A stretch of 64,000 nucleotides of DNA from NCBI GenBank assembly GCA_022783665.1, contig JALFZJ010000056.1, forward strand, positions 1 through 64,000. The letters are read 5' to 3'. The stretch's first letter is position 1. Every line of letters starts with the position of its first letter. This DNA comes from Arcanobacterium sp. GTDB taxonomy: Bacteria; Actinomycetota; Actinomycetes; Actinomycetales; Actinomycetaceae. Made by a program: the position numbers and the translations under genes. Of the stretch, positions 52,508 to 60,056 are shown piece by piece. Under the pieces are notes generated by a model, which saw only the letters and a list, made by a program, of their open reading frames with translations, was not told the origin of the DNA and did not search any database.

Positions 52508-53482
52508 ATGGGTAAGATTGACGGTCTTGCAACCACATATAATTTACCGAACTATACGGGGGAGCTTTTCGCCGCTTCCCCAGAAGATACCCCTCTACTG
52601 TCGGCTATCGGCGGTCTGACAGGTGGAGAATCTGTTGGGTCACCAGTGTTTTCGTGGCAAGGATACGATCTGCGTGATGCTGATGATGCACGCCAGCGTG
52701 TGGAAGGTGCTGACGTAACCAATTTTGAGGAGCGTACGCGTTTCCAGGCATCGAACGTGGTGGAGATCCATCAGGAAGCAGTATCGATCTCATATACGCG
52801 TCTGGGTTCTAACCGGATGGTCTCCACGAACGGTACCGATAAAATGGTGCAGCTCGGGAGCCTCTCTATTCCCGCGAGTGAGCTTGATTTCCAGCTCACC
52901 GCACAGATGAAGCAGATTGCGCGTGACGTTGAAAAAACGTTTATCACCGGTAAGTATGCGTTCCCGTCTGACAACTCAGCTCCACGTAAGACGCGCGGTT
53001 TGCTTGAAGCGATCACAACGAACGTGGCAACCACAGTGAACGCTGCTGACGCGTTGACTGAGAAAGACGTTCTCGACCTTATCGAGAAAGTGTGGGAGAA
53101 CGGCGGTGTCCAGGAATCTTCTACAGCGACACTTATTGTGAACTCTACCCTCAAGCGTGCCCTTACGAAGATTTTTATTAAGGATGCTAACTATCAAGAA
53201 GGTACACGCACTGTTGGCGGGGTGAACTTGAAGACGCTCGAGACTCCGTTCGGGACGTTTAACGTGATGCTTGACCGGTATGTGCCTAAGGACAAGCTGC
53301 TTGTTGTTTCGCTTGAACAGCTCAAGCCGGCATTCCTTGAGATCCCTGGCATGGGGCATTTCTTTGCTAAATCACTCGCGACGAGCGGATCGGCAGAGAA
53401 GGTCATGCTGTATGGCGAGATCGGATTGATCTATGGCAACGAGAAAGCTCATGGTGTTCTTACTGTTGGGGCTGAGGGATAG
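52508..53482 (+). CDS. Major capsid protein (HK97 fold, SU10-like)
   Basis: This 324-residue protein (AAGGAG before a double ATG; the second is better spaced) follows the scaffold gene. Recognisable blocks are LFAASPEDTPLLSAIGGLTG, EISYTRLG-like SISYTRLGSNRMVS, QIARDVEKTFITGKYAFPSD, TRGLLEAITTNV and TFNVMLDRYVPKDKLLVVSL. They resemble the SU10/DUF5309 family of major capsid proteins. It forms the icosahedral shell. Confidence 0.9.
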   Translation: MGKIDGLATTYNLPNYTGELFAASPEDTPLLSAIGGLTGGESVGSPVFSWQGYDLRDADDARQRVEGADVTNFEERTRFQASNVVEIHQEAVSISYTRLGSNRMVSTNGTDKMVQLGSLSIPASELDFQLTAQMKQIARDVEKTFITGKYAFPSDNSAPRKTRGLLEAITTNVATTVNAADALTEKDVLDLIEKVWENGGVQESSTATLIVNSTLKRALTKIFIKDANYQEGTRTVGGVNLKTLETPFGTFNVMLDRYVPKDKLLVVSLEQLKPAFLEIPGMGHFFAKSLATSGSAEKVMLYGEIGLIYGNEKAHGVLTVGAEG

Positions 53483-53491
53483 TGGGTTGTC

Positions 53492-53677
53492 ATGATCCGA
53501 GTGAGGTGTGAAGAATTCCCGCAGTTACTTGTCACAACCCCGCATGTTCAATTCGTTGATGGTGCGGCTGTGGTGAGTGACGCTGTGGCGAAGGAGCTAG
53601 AGAAGCTGCCTATCGCTCTCTCGTTCGAGAAGCAGGCACAGGAGGTTAAGCCGATAGCACGCAGAGGCGGTAAGTGA
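53492..53677 (+). CDS. Small head protein of unknown role (61 aa)
   Basis: Ten bases after the capsid gene, a 61-residue frame encodes RVRCEEFPQLLVTTPHVQFV and a helical AVAKELEKLPIALSF segment with a basic end. Such small proteins often follow the capsid gene in siphoviruses. It could be a decoration or hinge protein; no family is recognised. Confidence 0.65.
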   Translation: MIRVRCEEFPQLLVTTPHVQFVDGAAVVSDAVAKELEKLPIALSFEKQAQEVKPIARRGGK

Positions 53678-53678
53678 G

Positions 53679-54065
53679 ATGGACGCGCCGTTCGCAACAG
53701 TTGAGGATCTAGAAACCCGTTGGCGCAAGCTGAACGATAGTGAGACTGTACAGGCTCAGGCGTTGATTAATGATGCGAGTGACTTGATCCAGGTGGAGTG
53801 CCCACGCTGGAGCACTGCGAACGACGCGACCCTGACGCGGGTCACGTGCGCGATCGTGAAACGTGCCATGAGTAAGCCTTTTGGGATTGAGGCTGCTCAG
53901 GGGGCGTCGTCCGCATCGATGGCTGCCGGTCCGTATAGTCAACAACTCAACTTTTCTACACCTGCGGGGGATTTGTATGTGACGAAAGCTGAGGCGCGAA
54001 GCCTCGGTGGACGCGCGACGCACGCCTACGAATACAACCCGCTTGTAAGAAAAGAGACTCTATGA
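53679..54065 (+). CDS. Head-tail connector (Gp15/Gp19/Gp42-like adaptor)
   Basis: The 128 residues match the Gp15-type adaptor that docks on the portal: FATVEDLETRWRKLNDSETVQAQALINDASDLI, VTCAIVKRAMSKPFGIEAAQ and the Ser/Gly-rich SASMAAGPYSQQLNFS, a hallmark of this family. Its stop overlaps the next gene by four bases. Confidence 0.88.
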   Translation: MDAPFATVEDLETRWRKLNDSETVQAQALINDASDLIQVECPRWSTANDATLTRVTCAIVKRAMSKPFGIEAAQGASSASMAAGPYSQQLNFSTPAGDLYVTKAEARSLGGRATHAYEYNPLVRKETL

Positions 54066-54394
54066 TTGGGCAATCTGTTGAGATTCTACGCCGCACACAA
54101 ACAGGTGTGGATGAGTTCAAAGAGCCGGTCATGCAAGACACGGTTGAACAGGTTAATGATGTGCTGGTTGCCCCAGCGATGACTGCTGATTTGGCGGGTA
54201 ATCTTCGCCCTGCGGGGGATAAGAAAACGATCGAGCTGCATTTTCCGAAAACTTTCAACGGGTCACTACGCAACGCTCGTGTACGTGTGAATGGTGAGGT
54301 GTTCGCCGTGCAGGGCGACCCTTCCCCCTACATGGCAGAAAATACTCCCACACGGTGGTGGATGAGAGCGGAGGCAGTGAAAGTCGATGGGTAA
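54062..54394 (+). CDS. Head closure protein
   Basis: 110 residues, beta-rich, with the SPP1 gp16-like pattern: SVEILRRTQTGVDEFKEPVM, a VLVAPAMT strand, KTIELHFPKTFNGSLRNARV and the final GDPSPYMAENTPTRWWM. It overlaps both neighbours. It should close the head after packaging. Confidence 0.78.
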   Translation: MIGQSVEILRRTQTGVDEFKEPVMQDTVEQVNDVLVAPAMTADLAGNLRPAGDKKTIELHFPKTFNGSLRNARVRVNGEVFAVQGDPSPYMAENTPTRWWMRAEAVKVDG

Positions 54395-54638
54395 ACACCC
54401 TGTACGTGTGAAAATCTATAAGAAAGGCGCGATCGAGCTCATGAACTCTCCGAGCATGCAAAACGTGTTACGCGAGCATACGCGTGATATCGCTGGGCGA
54501 GCCGGGCAAGGATTCTATTCGAGCGTGCAGACGGGTAAAACCCGCGCCCATGGGCGTGTCAGGACTGGCACGGCAGAGGCGGCGGAGAAAAACCAGAGGG
54601 AGAACACGCTCCTTAAAGCGCTCGGGGGTAGATCATGA
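54387..54638 (+). CDS. HK97 gp10-like tail-completion protein
   Basis: 83 residues beginning VRVKIYKKGAIELMNSPSMQ, with the helical REHTRDIAGRAGQGFYSSVQ and the Arg-rich AHGRVRTGTAEAAEKNQREN characteristic of short gp10-family proteins. It overlaps its neighbours by eight and four bases. Confidence 0.78.
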   Translation: MGKHPVRVKIYKKGAIELMNSPSMQNVLREHTRDIAGRAGQGFYSSVQTGKTRAHGRVRTGTAEAAEKNQRENTLLKALGGRS

Positions 54639-54985
54639 TTAATGTTGAATCCCAGTTGATCGGGTTCTACTCGGGTGTTGCCCATGGTGTTGATGCGTAT
54701 GGGAGTGTGCCTGAGGATCGTCCCGAGGCTTTTATCACGGTTGAGCGTACAGGCGGGAGTGCCGACAGGTTCATTGACCATGCACAGATCGCCGTGCAAG
54801 TCTGGGCCAGGTCACGGGCGAAAGCTTCAGCGTTAGCGTATGATGCGCGTCGTTCCGCCGAGCAGCTCCGCAACAAACCATGGTGCGCGAACGTGGTCTG
54901 CGGGTCGTTATACAACTTCCCTGACCCAGATTCGCATCATGCCCGATACCAGTTCACGTTAGATATTGACGTGATGGTCAACTAG
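54635..54985 (+). CDS. Tail terminator-like protein
   Basis: 116 residues with the usual alpha/beta layout: an N-terminal helix, FITVERTGGSADRFIDHAQI, AVQVWARSRAKASALAYDAR and a final strand YQFTLDIDVMVN. Its position, last before the major tail protein, fits the tail terminator that caps the tail tube. A strong terminator follows. Confidence 0.8.
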   Translation: MINVESQLIGFYSGVAHGVDAYGSVPEDRPEAFITVERTGGSADRFIDHAQIAVQVWARSRAKASALAYDARRSAEQLRNKPWCANVVCGSLYNFPDPDSHHARYQFTLDIDVMVN

Positions 54986-55010
54986 CCATATTTTCTATAC
55001 GCATTGTGCA

Positions 55011-55046
55011 GACTGTCTAGTCACTGACACTAGACGGTCATTTTTT
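55011..55046 (+). terminator. Intrinsic terminator before the major tail gene
   Basis: GACTGTCTAGT (55011-55021) pairs with ACTAGACGGTC (55029-55039) with one G-T, followed after an A by six T. It separates the connector genes from the major tail protein. Confidence 0.82.
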
Positions 55047-55076
55047 ATCCCCGACGACGGGGAGGAAGGAGCAGTC

Positions 55077-55643
55077 ATGGCTGCTACTGGGAAACTGAAC
55101 ACGCAGAACGTGTCTGTGGGTAAACCGCTCGGCACTGGCGGTGTCTATGTTGCGCCGGTAGACGCAACAATCCCAACAAACGGTACGGCAGAACTCGATA
55201 CGGCGTTCGTGAACCTTGGATATATTTCCGAGGACGGGCTCACTAACACCTCCGAAGTTGACAGTGAGGAGATTAAAGCCTGGGGTGGAGACACTGTGCT
55301 CACTGTTCAAACCTCACGCAGTGAAACATTTACTTTTACTCTCATTGAATCACTCAACAATGACGTGTTGAAGCAAGTGTACGGTCAAACCAATGTGTCA
55401 GATGGTGTCGTCAAACATAACGGTCTTGAACGCGCCCGGCAGGCTTTCGTGTTTGAAATCCTCCTCACTGGGAACAAAGTGAAACGTATTGTTGTGCCCT
55501 CTGGTCAGATCACCGAGGTGGGCGACATCACCTATAAGGATGGTGAAGTGATCGGGTATGAGGTCACGTTGTCTGCCTATCCGGACGATAAAGGTAACAC
55601 CGCCTATGAGTATATTGCTGCGATTGTGGGAGCTGACAGCTGA
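55077..55643 (+). CDS. Major tail tube protein
   Basis: 188 residues with GGAGGAAGGAG upstream. The fold is the beta-rich tube type: TGGVYVAPVDATIPTNGTAE, VNLGYISEDGLTNTSEVDSEEIKAWGG, the RSETFTFTLIESLN strand pair and VGDITYKDGEVIGYEVTLSAYPD. It lies between the tail terminator and the chaperones. It overlaps the next start by one base. Confidence 0.9.
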   Translation: MAATGKLNTQNVSVGKPLGTGGVYVAPVDATIPTNGTAELDTAFVNLGYISEDGLTNTSEVDSEEIKAWGGDTVLTVQTSRSETFTFTLIESLNNDVLKQVYGQTNVSDGVVKHNGLERARQAFVFEILLTGNKVKRIVVPSGQITEVGDITYKDGEVIGYEVTLSAYPDDKGNTAYEYIAAIVGADS

Positions 55644-55990
55644 TGGTAGAGAAGAAAACAACGACTGGGAAGAAACCGGCAGGGAAGAAAACAGCTACTG
55701 TGCCTGCTCCTGACACGGATCAGGCTCCACAGGTGACACGCGATATTACGGTGCGTGGCATCAACATTCATGTCGATTTTGCTGATTTGGACGATGTGGA
55801 CGTGCTTTACAAGCTCAGGGATGCGAACAATGGTGACATGTTCGCCTCTCTGGATCTGATTGATCTGATGATCGGTGTTGAACAACGCGCCGCCCTGGTC
55901 AATACGATCCGTGACTCGAAAACTGGGCGCGCCTCGGTCGGTGATCTTGCCGGGCTTCTTGAGGAGCTGCTTGAAGCGTTCCCAAAATAG
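55643..55990 (+). CDS. Tail assembly chaperone, short product
   Basis: The 115 residues start with a Lys/Thr-rich disordered segment and continue with a compact domain (ITVRGINIHVDFADLDDVDV, DMFASLDLIDLMIGVEQRAA, SVGDLAGLLEELLEAFPK), typical of the gpG-like chaperone that coats the tape measure. The frame ends one base after the slippery heptamer CCCAAAA, and a second product arises by -1 frameshifting into the next frame. Confidence 0.9.
   Translation: MVEKKTTTGKKPAGKKTATVPAPDTDQAPQVTRDITVRGINIHVDFADLDDVDVLYKLRDANNGDMFASLDLIDLMIGVEQRAALVNTIRDSKTGRASVGDLAGLLEELLEAFPK
55981..55987 (+). promoter_or_regulatory. -1 ribosomal frameshift site (CCCAAAA)
   Basis: The heptamer reads C CCA AAA in the chaperone frame (X XXY YYZ rule) and is followed directly by TAG. 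The -1 frame runs open through ATA GTT GTG into the second chaperone frame. This is the standard arrangement in long-tailed phages. Confidence 0.88.
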
Positions 55991-56307
55991 TTGTGTTCGC
56001 GCACGCCGTCTGGACGCATCCCGATGAACTCGACACGTCGTTTTATGCACGGTACGGGCGTTCATGGCGTGGGCTTCCCGTGTGGCAAGCAGCTGTTCTC
56101 GCATGGCCGCTTGCCACACGTCCCGAATATGATTTGTGTCGCGTTTATGACCCGCAGTGGGCATGGCGTGACCCCTTATTTAACGTGGTCGCGTCAGCGT
56201 TGGGATGTGAGCCTGACACGCGTGACGATACCCGTGCCCGTGATTCTGACGTGGTGAGCCGTGATTGGGAAACTCTCAACGCTTTACTGTCAGCACGGCG
56301 TGAATAG
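55987..56307 (+). CDS. Tail assembly chaperone, frameshift extension
   Basis: Read in the -1 frame after the slippery site, this segment adds 106 residues (VFAHAVWTHPDELDTSFYAR, RGLPVWQAAVLAWPLATRPE, SRDWETLNALLSARRE) to give a fusion of about 221 residues, equivalent to lambda gpGT. A GTG at 55993 could also start it, but it has no ribosome binding site. The tape measure gene follows. Confidence 0.88.
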   Translation: MVVFAHAVWTHPDELDTSFYARYGRSWRGLPVWQAAVLAWPLATRPEYDLCRVYDPQWAWRDPLFNVVASALGCEPDTRDDTRARDSDVVSRDWETLNALLSARRE

Positions 56308-56340
56308 ATACAGACACACCTGTAGCAAGGAGGGGATATA

Positions 56341-59268
56341 GTGACTGAACTCGGAGTCGCCTATGTGCAGATCGTTCCCTCTTTGAAAGGGGCTGCGGCA
56401 TCAATCGCGAAAGAACTGGCTCCCCCGATGGATAAAGCGTCGCGCGATATATGGTCGAAGTTATCGTCTGGTATTGGTAAGAGCTTGAAAGGCTTGGCGA
56501 ATACTGGGGCTTTCAAGAGTTTCCAAGCTGGCTGGTCTGGTGCGGCGACCGTAGCACAGTCGAAGCTGGCTGGGTTCGCTCAAGACGCAGGGGCTCGTGT
56601 TCGGCAGGTTGCGCAGATTGGTGAAAAGTCTGCTGGCGCGTTTTCGAGCGCGTTTCGTGATTCTGCGGCTGAAACCTCGAAGACGCTGAGCAAGTTTACG
56701 TCCAAGATTTCCGCTAAGCTCACGGCTCCGTTTACGAAGCTAGGGTCAACGATCACAGCATCGGTGGCTCCGAAGCTGGCGCGTGGCATGGCTGTGGCTA
56801 GCATAGTGATGCAGGCGAATTTCGAGCGTGGAACCGCTGCAGCGACTGCTGGCCTATCGAAGATTATGGGCGTGGCCGGCACGGCAGCAGGTAAGGTTGC
56901 TGCCCCGTTCGCTGGAGCGTTTACAACGGTCACGCAAGCTGCTAGCCGTGCAGGCGGGCGTGTTAAGAACGCGTTGAATGGTCTTGTGCCGGTTGCGTCG
57001 CGTGTCGCGTCAACGATAGGAAGCACACTCTCTGGTGCGTTGAAGACGATTGGGACGATCGGTGTTGCAGGTATCGGTGTCGCTGCTGCTGGTTTTGCTA
57101 AGTTCATACCAGAGGCTGTTGCCGCGTCTGATGCGACAGACAAGTTCGTTTCCACGCTCCGCTTCGCCGGTCTGGGTTCCACCGAGATCGACAAGCTTTC
57201 CGCGTCGGCACGTCAATATGCTGACCAGACAGTGTACGATTTGAGCGATATTCAAAGCGTCACAGCACAACTCGCGGCGAATAATGTTGCCGATTTTGAT
57301 AGGCTCGCTGAAGCTGCCGGTAACCTCAACGCTGTTGCTGGTGGGAACAAGGAAACGTTCAAATCTGTCAGTATGGTGTTGACACAAACCGCTGGCGCAG
57401 GGAAATTGACGACGGAAAACTGGAATCAGCTTGCCGACGCGATTCCTGGCGCGTCTGGGCGTCTTCAAGATGCTATGTTGAAAGCCGGAGCCTATACGGG
57501 TAATTTCCGTGACGCGATGGCGCAAGGCGAGATCACGGCGCAAGAATTCAATGACGCGTTGATGAGTCTCGGTTTTGAACAAGTCGCTGTTGATGCGGCG
57601 AAATCGACGACCACGTTTGAGGGTGCGATTGGGAATCTGCAGGCAACAATTGTTGGCGGTCTGCAAGACGCGTTGAACGGGATGAAACCCATGCTGACGG
57701 GCATGATCGGCGCCGTGAACGACATGATCGTGCCGTTAATGGACAAACTCTCCGGGCTCAGCCAAAGAATAGGTACCGCGTTCGATACGGGATCTATTTC
57801 CAGTTTCGTTGCGATCCTCACTGGTGCCGCTCCTGTTGTGGGTGCGTTTATTGGGCCTTTGCTTCAAGGTCTCCCGCTGGTTGGTGGAGCATTCTCCGGT
57901 CTTACAGGTCCAGTCGGTGTCGTGATCGGGCTGATGACGGCAATGGTTGCGAACAGTCCAGCCTTACAGCAGTCTCTGGGTGGAGTGTTTAATGCGATCA
58001 GTCAAGCAGTACAGGCGCTTTCTCCGGTGTTCCAGCAAGTATTCGGGGTGTTTGCGAATGTGGCAGGGCAGCTTGGCACGGCTCTCGCTCCTGTTGTGAC
58101 GATGCTTGCCGGCACGTTCACGCAAGCCGTCACACTGCTAGTGCCGGTGATTCAACAAGTCGTGACTGTTCTGGGGAATCTCGCCACACAAATCATGCCC
58201 GTGGTCGCCACCGTGCTTGGAGCGTTGACGCCGCTGCTCAGTAATCTTGTGGCTTCTATCCTGCCGGTTATCAAGAGTGTGTTGGACAGTCTCATGCCGG
58301 TGATCACGAATGTGGCAGGGATTATTGGCGGGATCGTTCCGATTATTGGTGAGCTCGTGTCGTGGCTTGCCGCTCAACTGATGCCGATTATTCAAGCGAT
58401 CCTGCCGGTGGTGCAGACGGTGTTGTCATCGATCATGGGCGTGTTGTCTCCAGCGCTTGCCACGATTAAAGCTGTGATATCGACAGTGATGGCGGCTGTA
58501 CGTGGCGATTGGTCTGGCGTCTGGGAGGGTATTAAAGGGATTGTTTCGGGCGTATGGGACACTATCAAAGCTCTCATTAGTGGCGCGTTGAACATTATTA
58601 AATCGGTGATTAGTGGCGCCTGGAACGTAGTAAAGAACCTGTTTAGGTCGGCATGGTCTGCTATCTCTGGGGTGCTCTCAGGCGCATGGGACGGGATCAA
58701 GAACGCTGTGTCTAACGGTGTGGGTAACATCGTCAGTTTCGTCTCGTCTCTTCCGGGTAAGGTTCTGTCAGTCTTAGGGAATTTCGGTTCACTCCTATAC
58801 AACTCTGGCAGGTCACTGTTGGAGGGATTGTGGAACGGTATCAGTTCGGCTGTGGGCTGGGTGAAGTCTAAGATTTCTGGCGCGCTCGGCTCTATCCGTA
58901 ACTTGTTTCCGTTCTCTCCAGCGAAAGAAGGACCATTCTCCGGTAAAGGATGGGTACTGTATTCAGGTTTAAGTATTGGTGATGGTTTAGCAGACGGTAT
59001 TAGGAAATCAACACCACAGGCTGTGAAATCTGCGCGTCTGATGGGGACATTGACGAATAATGCGTTGGATACGCTGCACGCGCCGTCGGTTGGTGCGAGC
59101 GGGACGAATCTTTATAGCGGAGCATCTGCACAGGCAGCTGGCGGCTATGTGGCTGGCGGCGTGAGCTACGGCACCATCAATATCTATAACCCAGTCTCCG
59201 AGCCGTCAAGCACATCACTGGCGCGCGAATTATCCAAGGCTGCTGCCGGTCAATCTCTATTAGTGTGA
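56341..59268 (+). CDS. Tape measure protein
   Basis: This 975-residue protein sets tail length. It starts at a GTG after AAGGAGGGG. The N-terminus (ELGVAYVQIVPSLKGAAASI) is typical of actinobacteriophage tape measures. Helical repeats follow, then the tape-measure core (ASDATDKFVSTLRFAGLGST, NWNQLADAIPGASGRLQDAM, ALMSLGFEQVAVDAAKSTTT), a hydrophobic stretch near residues 490-740 (VAPVFGAFIGPLLQGLPLV-like) and amphipathic WEGIKGIVSGVWDTIKALIS repeats near the end. No lysozyme or peptidase domain was seen. Confidence 0.94.
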   Translation: MTELGVAYVQIVPSLKGAAASIAKELAPPMDKASRDIWSKLSSGIGKSLKGLANTGAFKSFQAGWSGAATVAQSKLAGFAQDAGARVRQVAQIGEKSAGAFSSAFRDSAAETSKTLSKFTSKISAKLTAPFTKLGSTITASVAPKLARGMAVASIVMQANFERGTAAATAGLSKIMGVAGTAAGKVAAPFAGAFTTVTQAASRAGGRVKNALNGLVPVASRVASTIGSTLSGALKTIGTIGVAGIGVAAAGFAKFIPEAVAASDATDKFVSTLRFAGLGSTEIDKLSASARQYADQTVYDLSDIQSVTAQLAANNVADFDRLAEAAGNLNAVAGGNKETFKSVSMVLTQTAGAGKLTTENWNQLADAIPGASGRLQDAMLKAGAYTGNFRDAMAQGEITAQEFNDALMSLGFEQVAVDAAKSTTTFEGAIGNLQATIVGGLQDALNGMKPMLTGMIGAVNDMIVPLMDKLSGLSQRIGTAFDTGSISSFVAILTGAAPVVGAFIGPLLQGLPLVGGAFSGLTGPVGVVIGLMTAMVANSPALQQSLGGVFNAISQAVQALSPVFQQVFGVFANVAGQLGTALAPVVTMLAGTFTQAVTLLVPVIQQVVTVLGNLATQIMPVVATVLGALTPLLSNLVASILPVIKSVLDSLMPVITNVAGIIGGIVPIIGELVSWLAAQLMPIIQAILPVVQTVLSSIMGVLSPALATIKAVISTVMAAVRGDWSGVWEGIKGIVSGVWDTIKALISGALNIIKSVISGAWNVVKNLFRSAWSAISGVLSGAWDGIKNAVSNGVGNIVSFVSSLPGKVLSVLGNFGSLLYNSGRSLLEGLWNGISSAVGWVKSKISGALGSIRNLFPFSPAKEGPFSGKGWVLYSGLSIGDGLADGIRKSTPQAVKSARLMGTLTNNALDTLHAPSVGASGTNLYSGASAQAAGGYVAGGVSYGTINIYNPVSEPSSTSLARELSKAAAGQSLLV

Positions 59269-59276
59269 GGTGAAAT

Positions 59277-60056
59277 ATGACGTCATTTCGTGTTGATACG
59301 ACTGAGCTTGATCATGCGCAGGGCTGGTGGCGGATCGAATCAGCCACCAAGCTACCGTCCCCGTCATCGTCGCGGGTGTCACTCGTTGATGTTCCGTTCA
59401 TGGATGGTGCGGTTCCGGTGCGTGGTGGCTCCGACGTTGGATACGTGAAGCTGTCGATGTGGGTGGCGAACGATCCGCAGGGGCATGCGTTTGAGGTGCT
59501 TCAAGAGCGGGTGTCGCTCCTCGGCGCGCTATTTGATACTGCACGCGAGTTAACGCACACGAGCCGGAGTGGTGATGTGCGCTCAGTGAAGATCCTTGCG
59601 TGCGAGGTTGGCGAGGTCAATCTTTTTGGTATTGCCGGTGGGGTTGTGCCGGTTACGCTCACGGTTGCGCCGTTTTGGAGCTCGGGAAGCACGATCACAG
59701 CGACTCGTGCGCTTGCGGCTGGGCAAAAGATTCTCACAGAATTTAACGGCGCGACCGGCGTCATGGTTGATGGCGTGATCACCCTGACTGGCACGGGAGC
59801 GAATGTGAAGCTGACAGCGCCGAATGGGTCGGGCGTGCTCATCCCGTCACTCGTGGAGGGCAAACCGGTCACGATCGATCTACAGGCATGCACGGTTAAG
59901 CAGGGCGCTGTGAATGTTGGGTATGACTATCCTCCTGGCGGGTTTTTACGCCTCGAACCGAGTGTTACTAAGGGCGCGGCACAAACTGTGCTCACGGTTG
60001 GTGGCTCGAATCTTTCAGGTGTCGTAAAGGTAGCGGGAAAGAAATGGGTCAAGTGA
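59277..60056 (+). CDS. Distal tail protein (Dit-like)
   Basis: 259 residues with FRVDTTELDHAQGWWRIESA, VDVPFMDGAVPVRGGSDVGYVKLSMWVAND and GIAGGVVPVTLTVAPFW, fitting the belt domain of phage Dit proteins. The C-terminal part is beta-rich (LTGTGANVKLTAPNGSG). It lies directly between the tape measure and the tail-tip gene; the latter starts in its stop codon (TGATG-type overlap). Confidence 0.85.
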   Translation: MTSFRVDTTELDHAQGWWRIESATKLPSPSSSRVSLVDVPFMDGAVPVRGGSDVGYVKLSMWVANDPQGHAFEVLQERVSLLGALFDTARELTHTSRSGDVRSVKILACEVGEVNLFGIAGGVVPVTLTVAPFWSSGSTITATRALAAGQKILTEFNGATGVMVDGVITLTGTGANVKLTAPNGSGVLIPSLVEGKPVTIDLQACTVKQGAVNVGYDYPPGGFLRLEPSVTKGAAQTVLTVGGSNLSGVVKVAGKKWVK

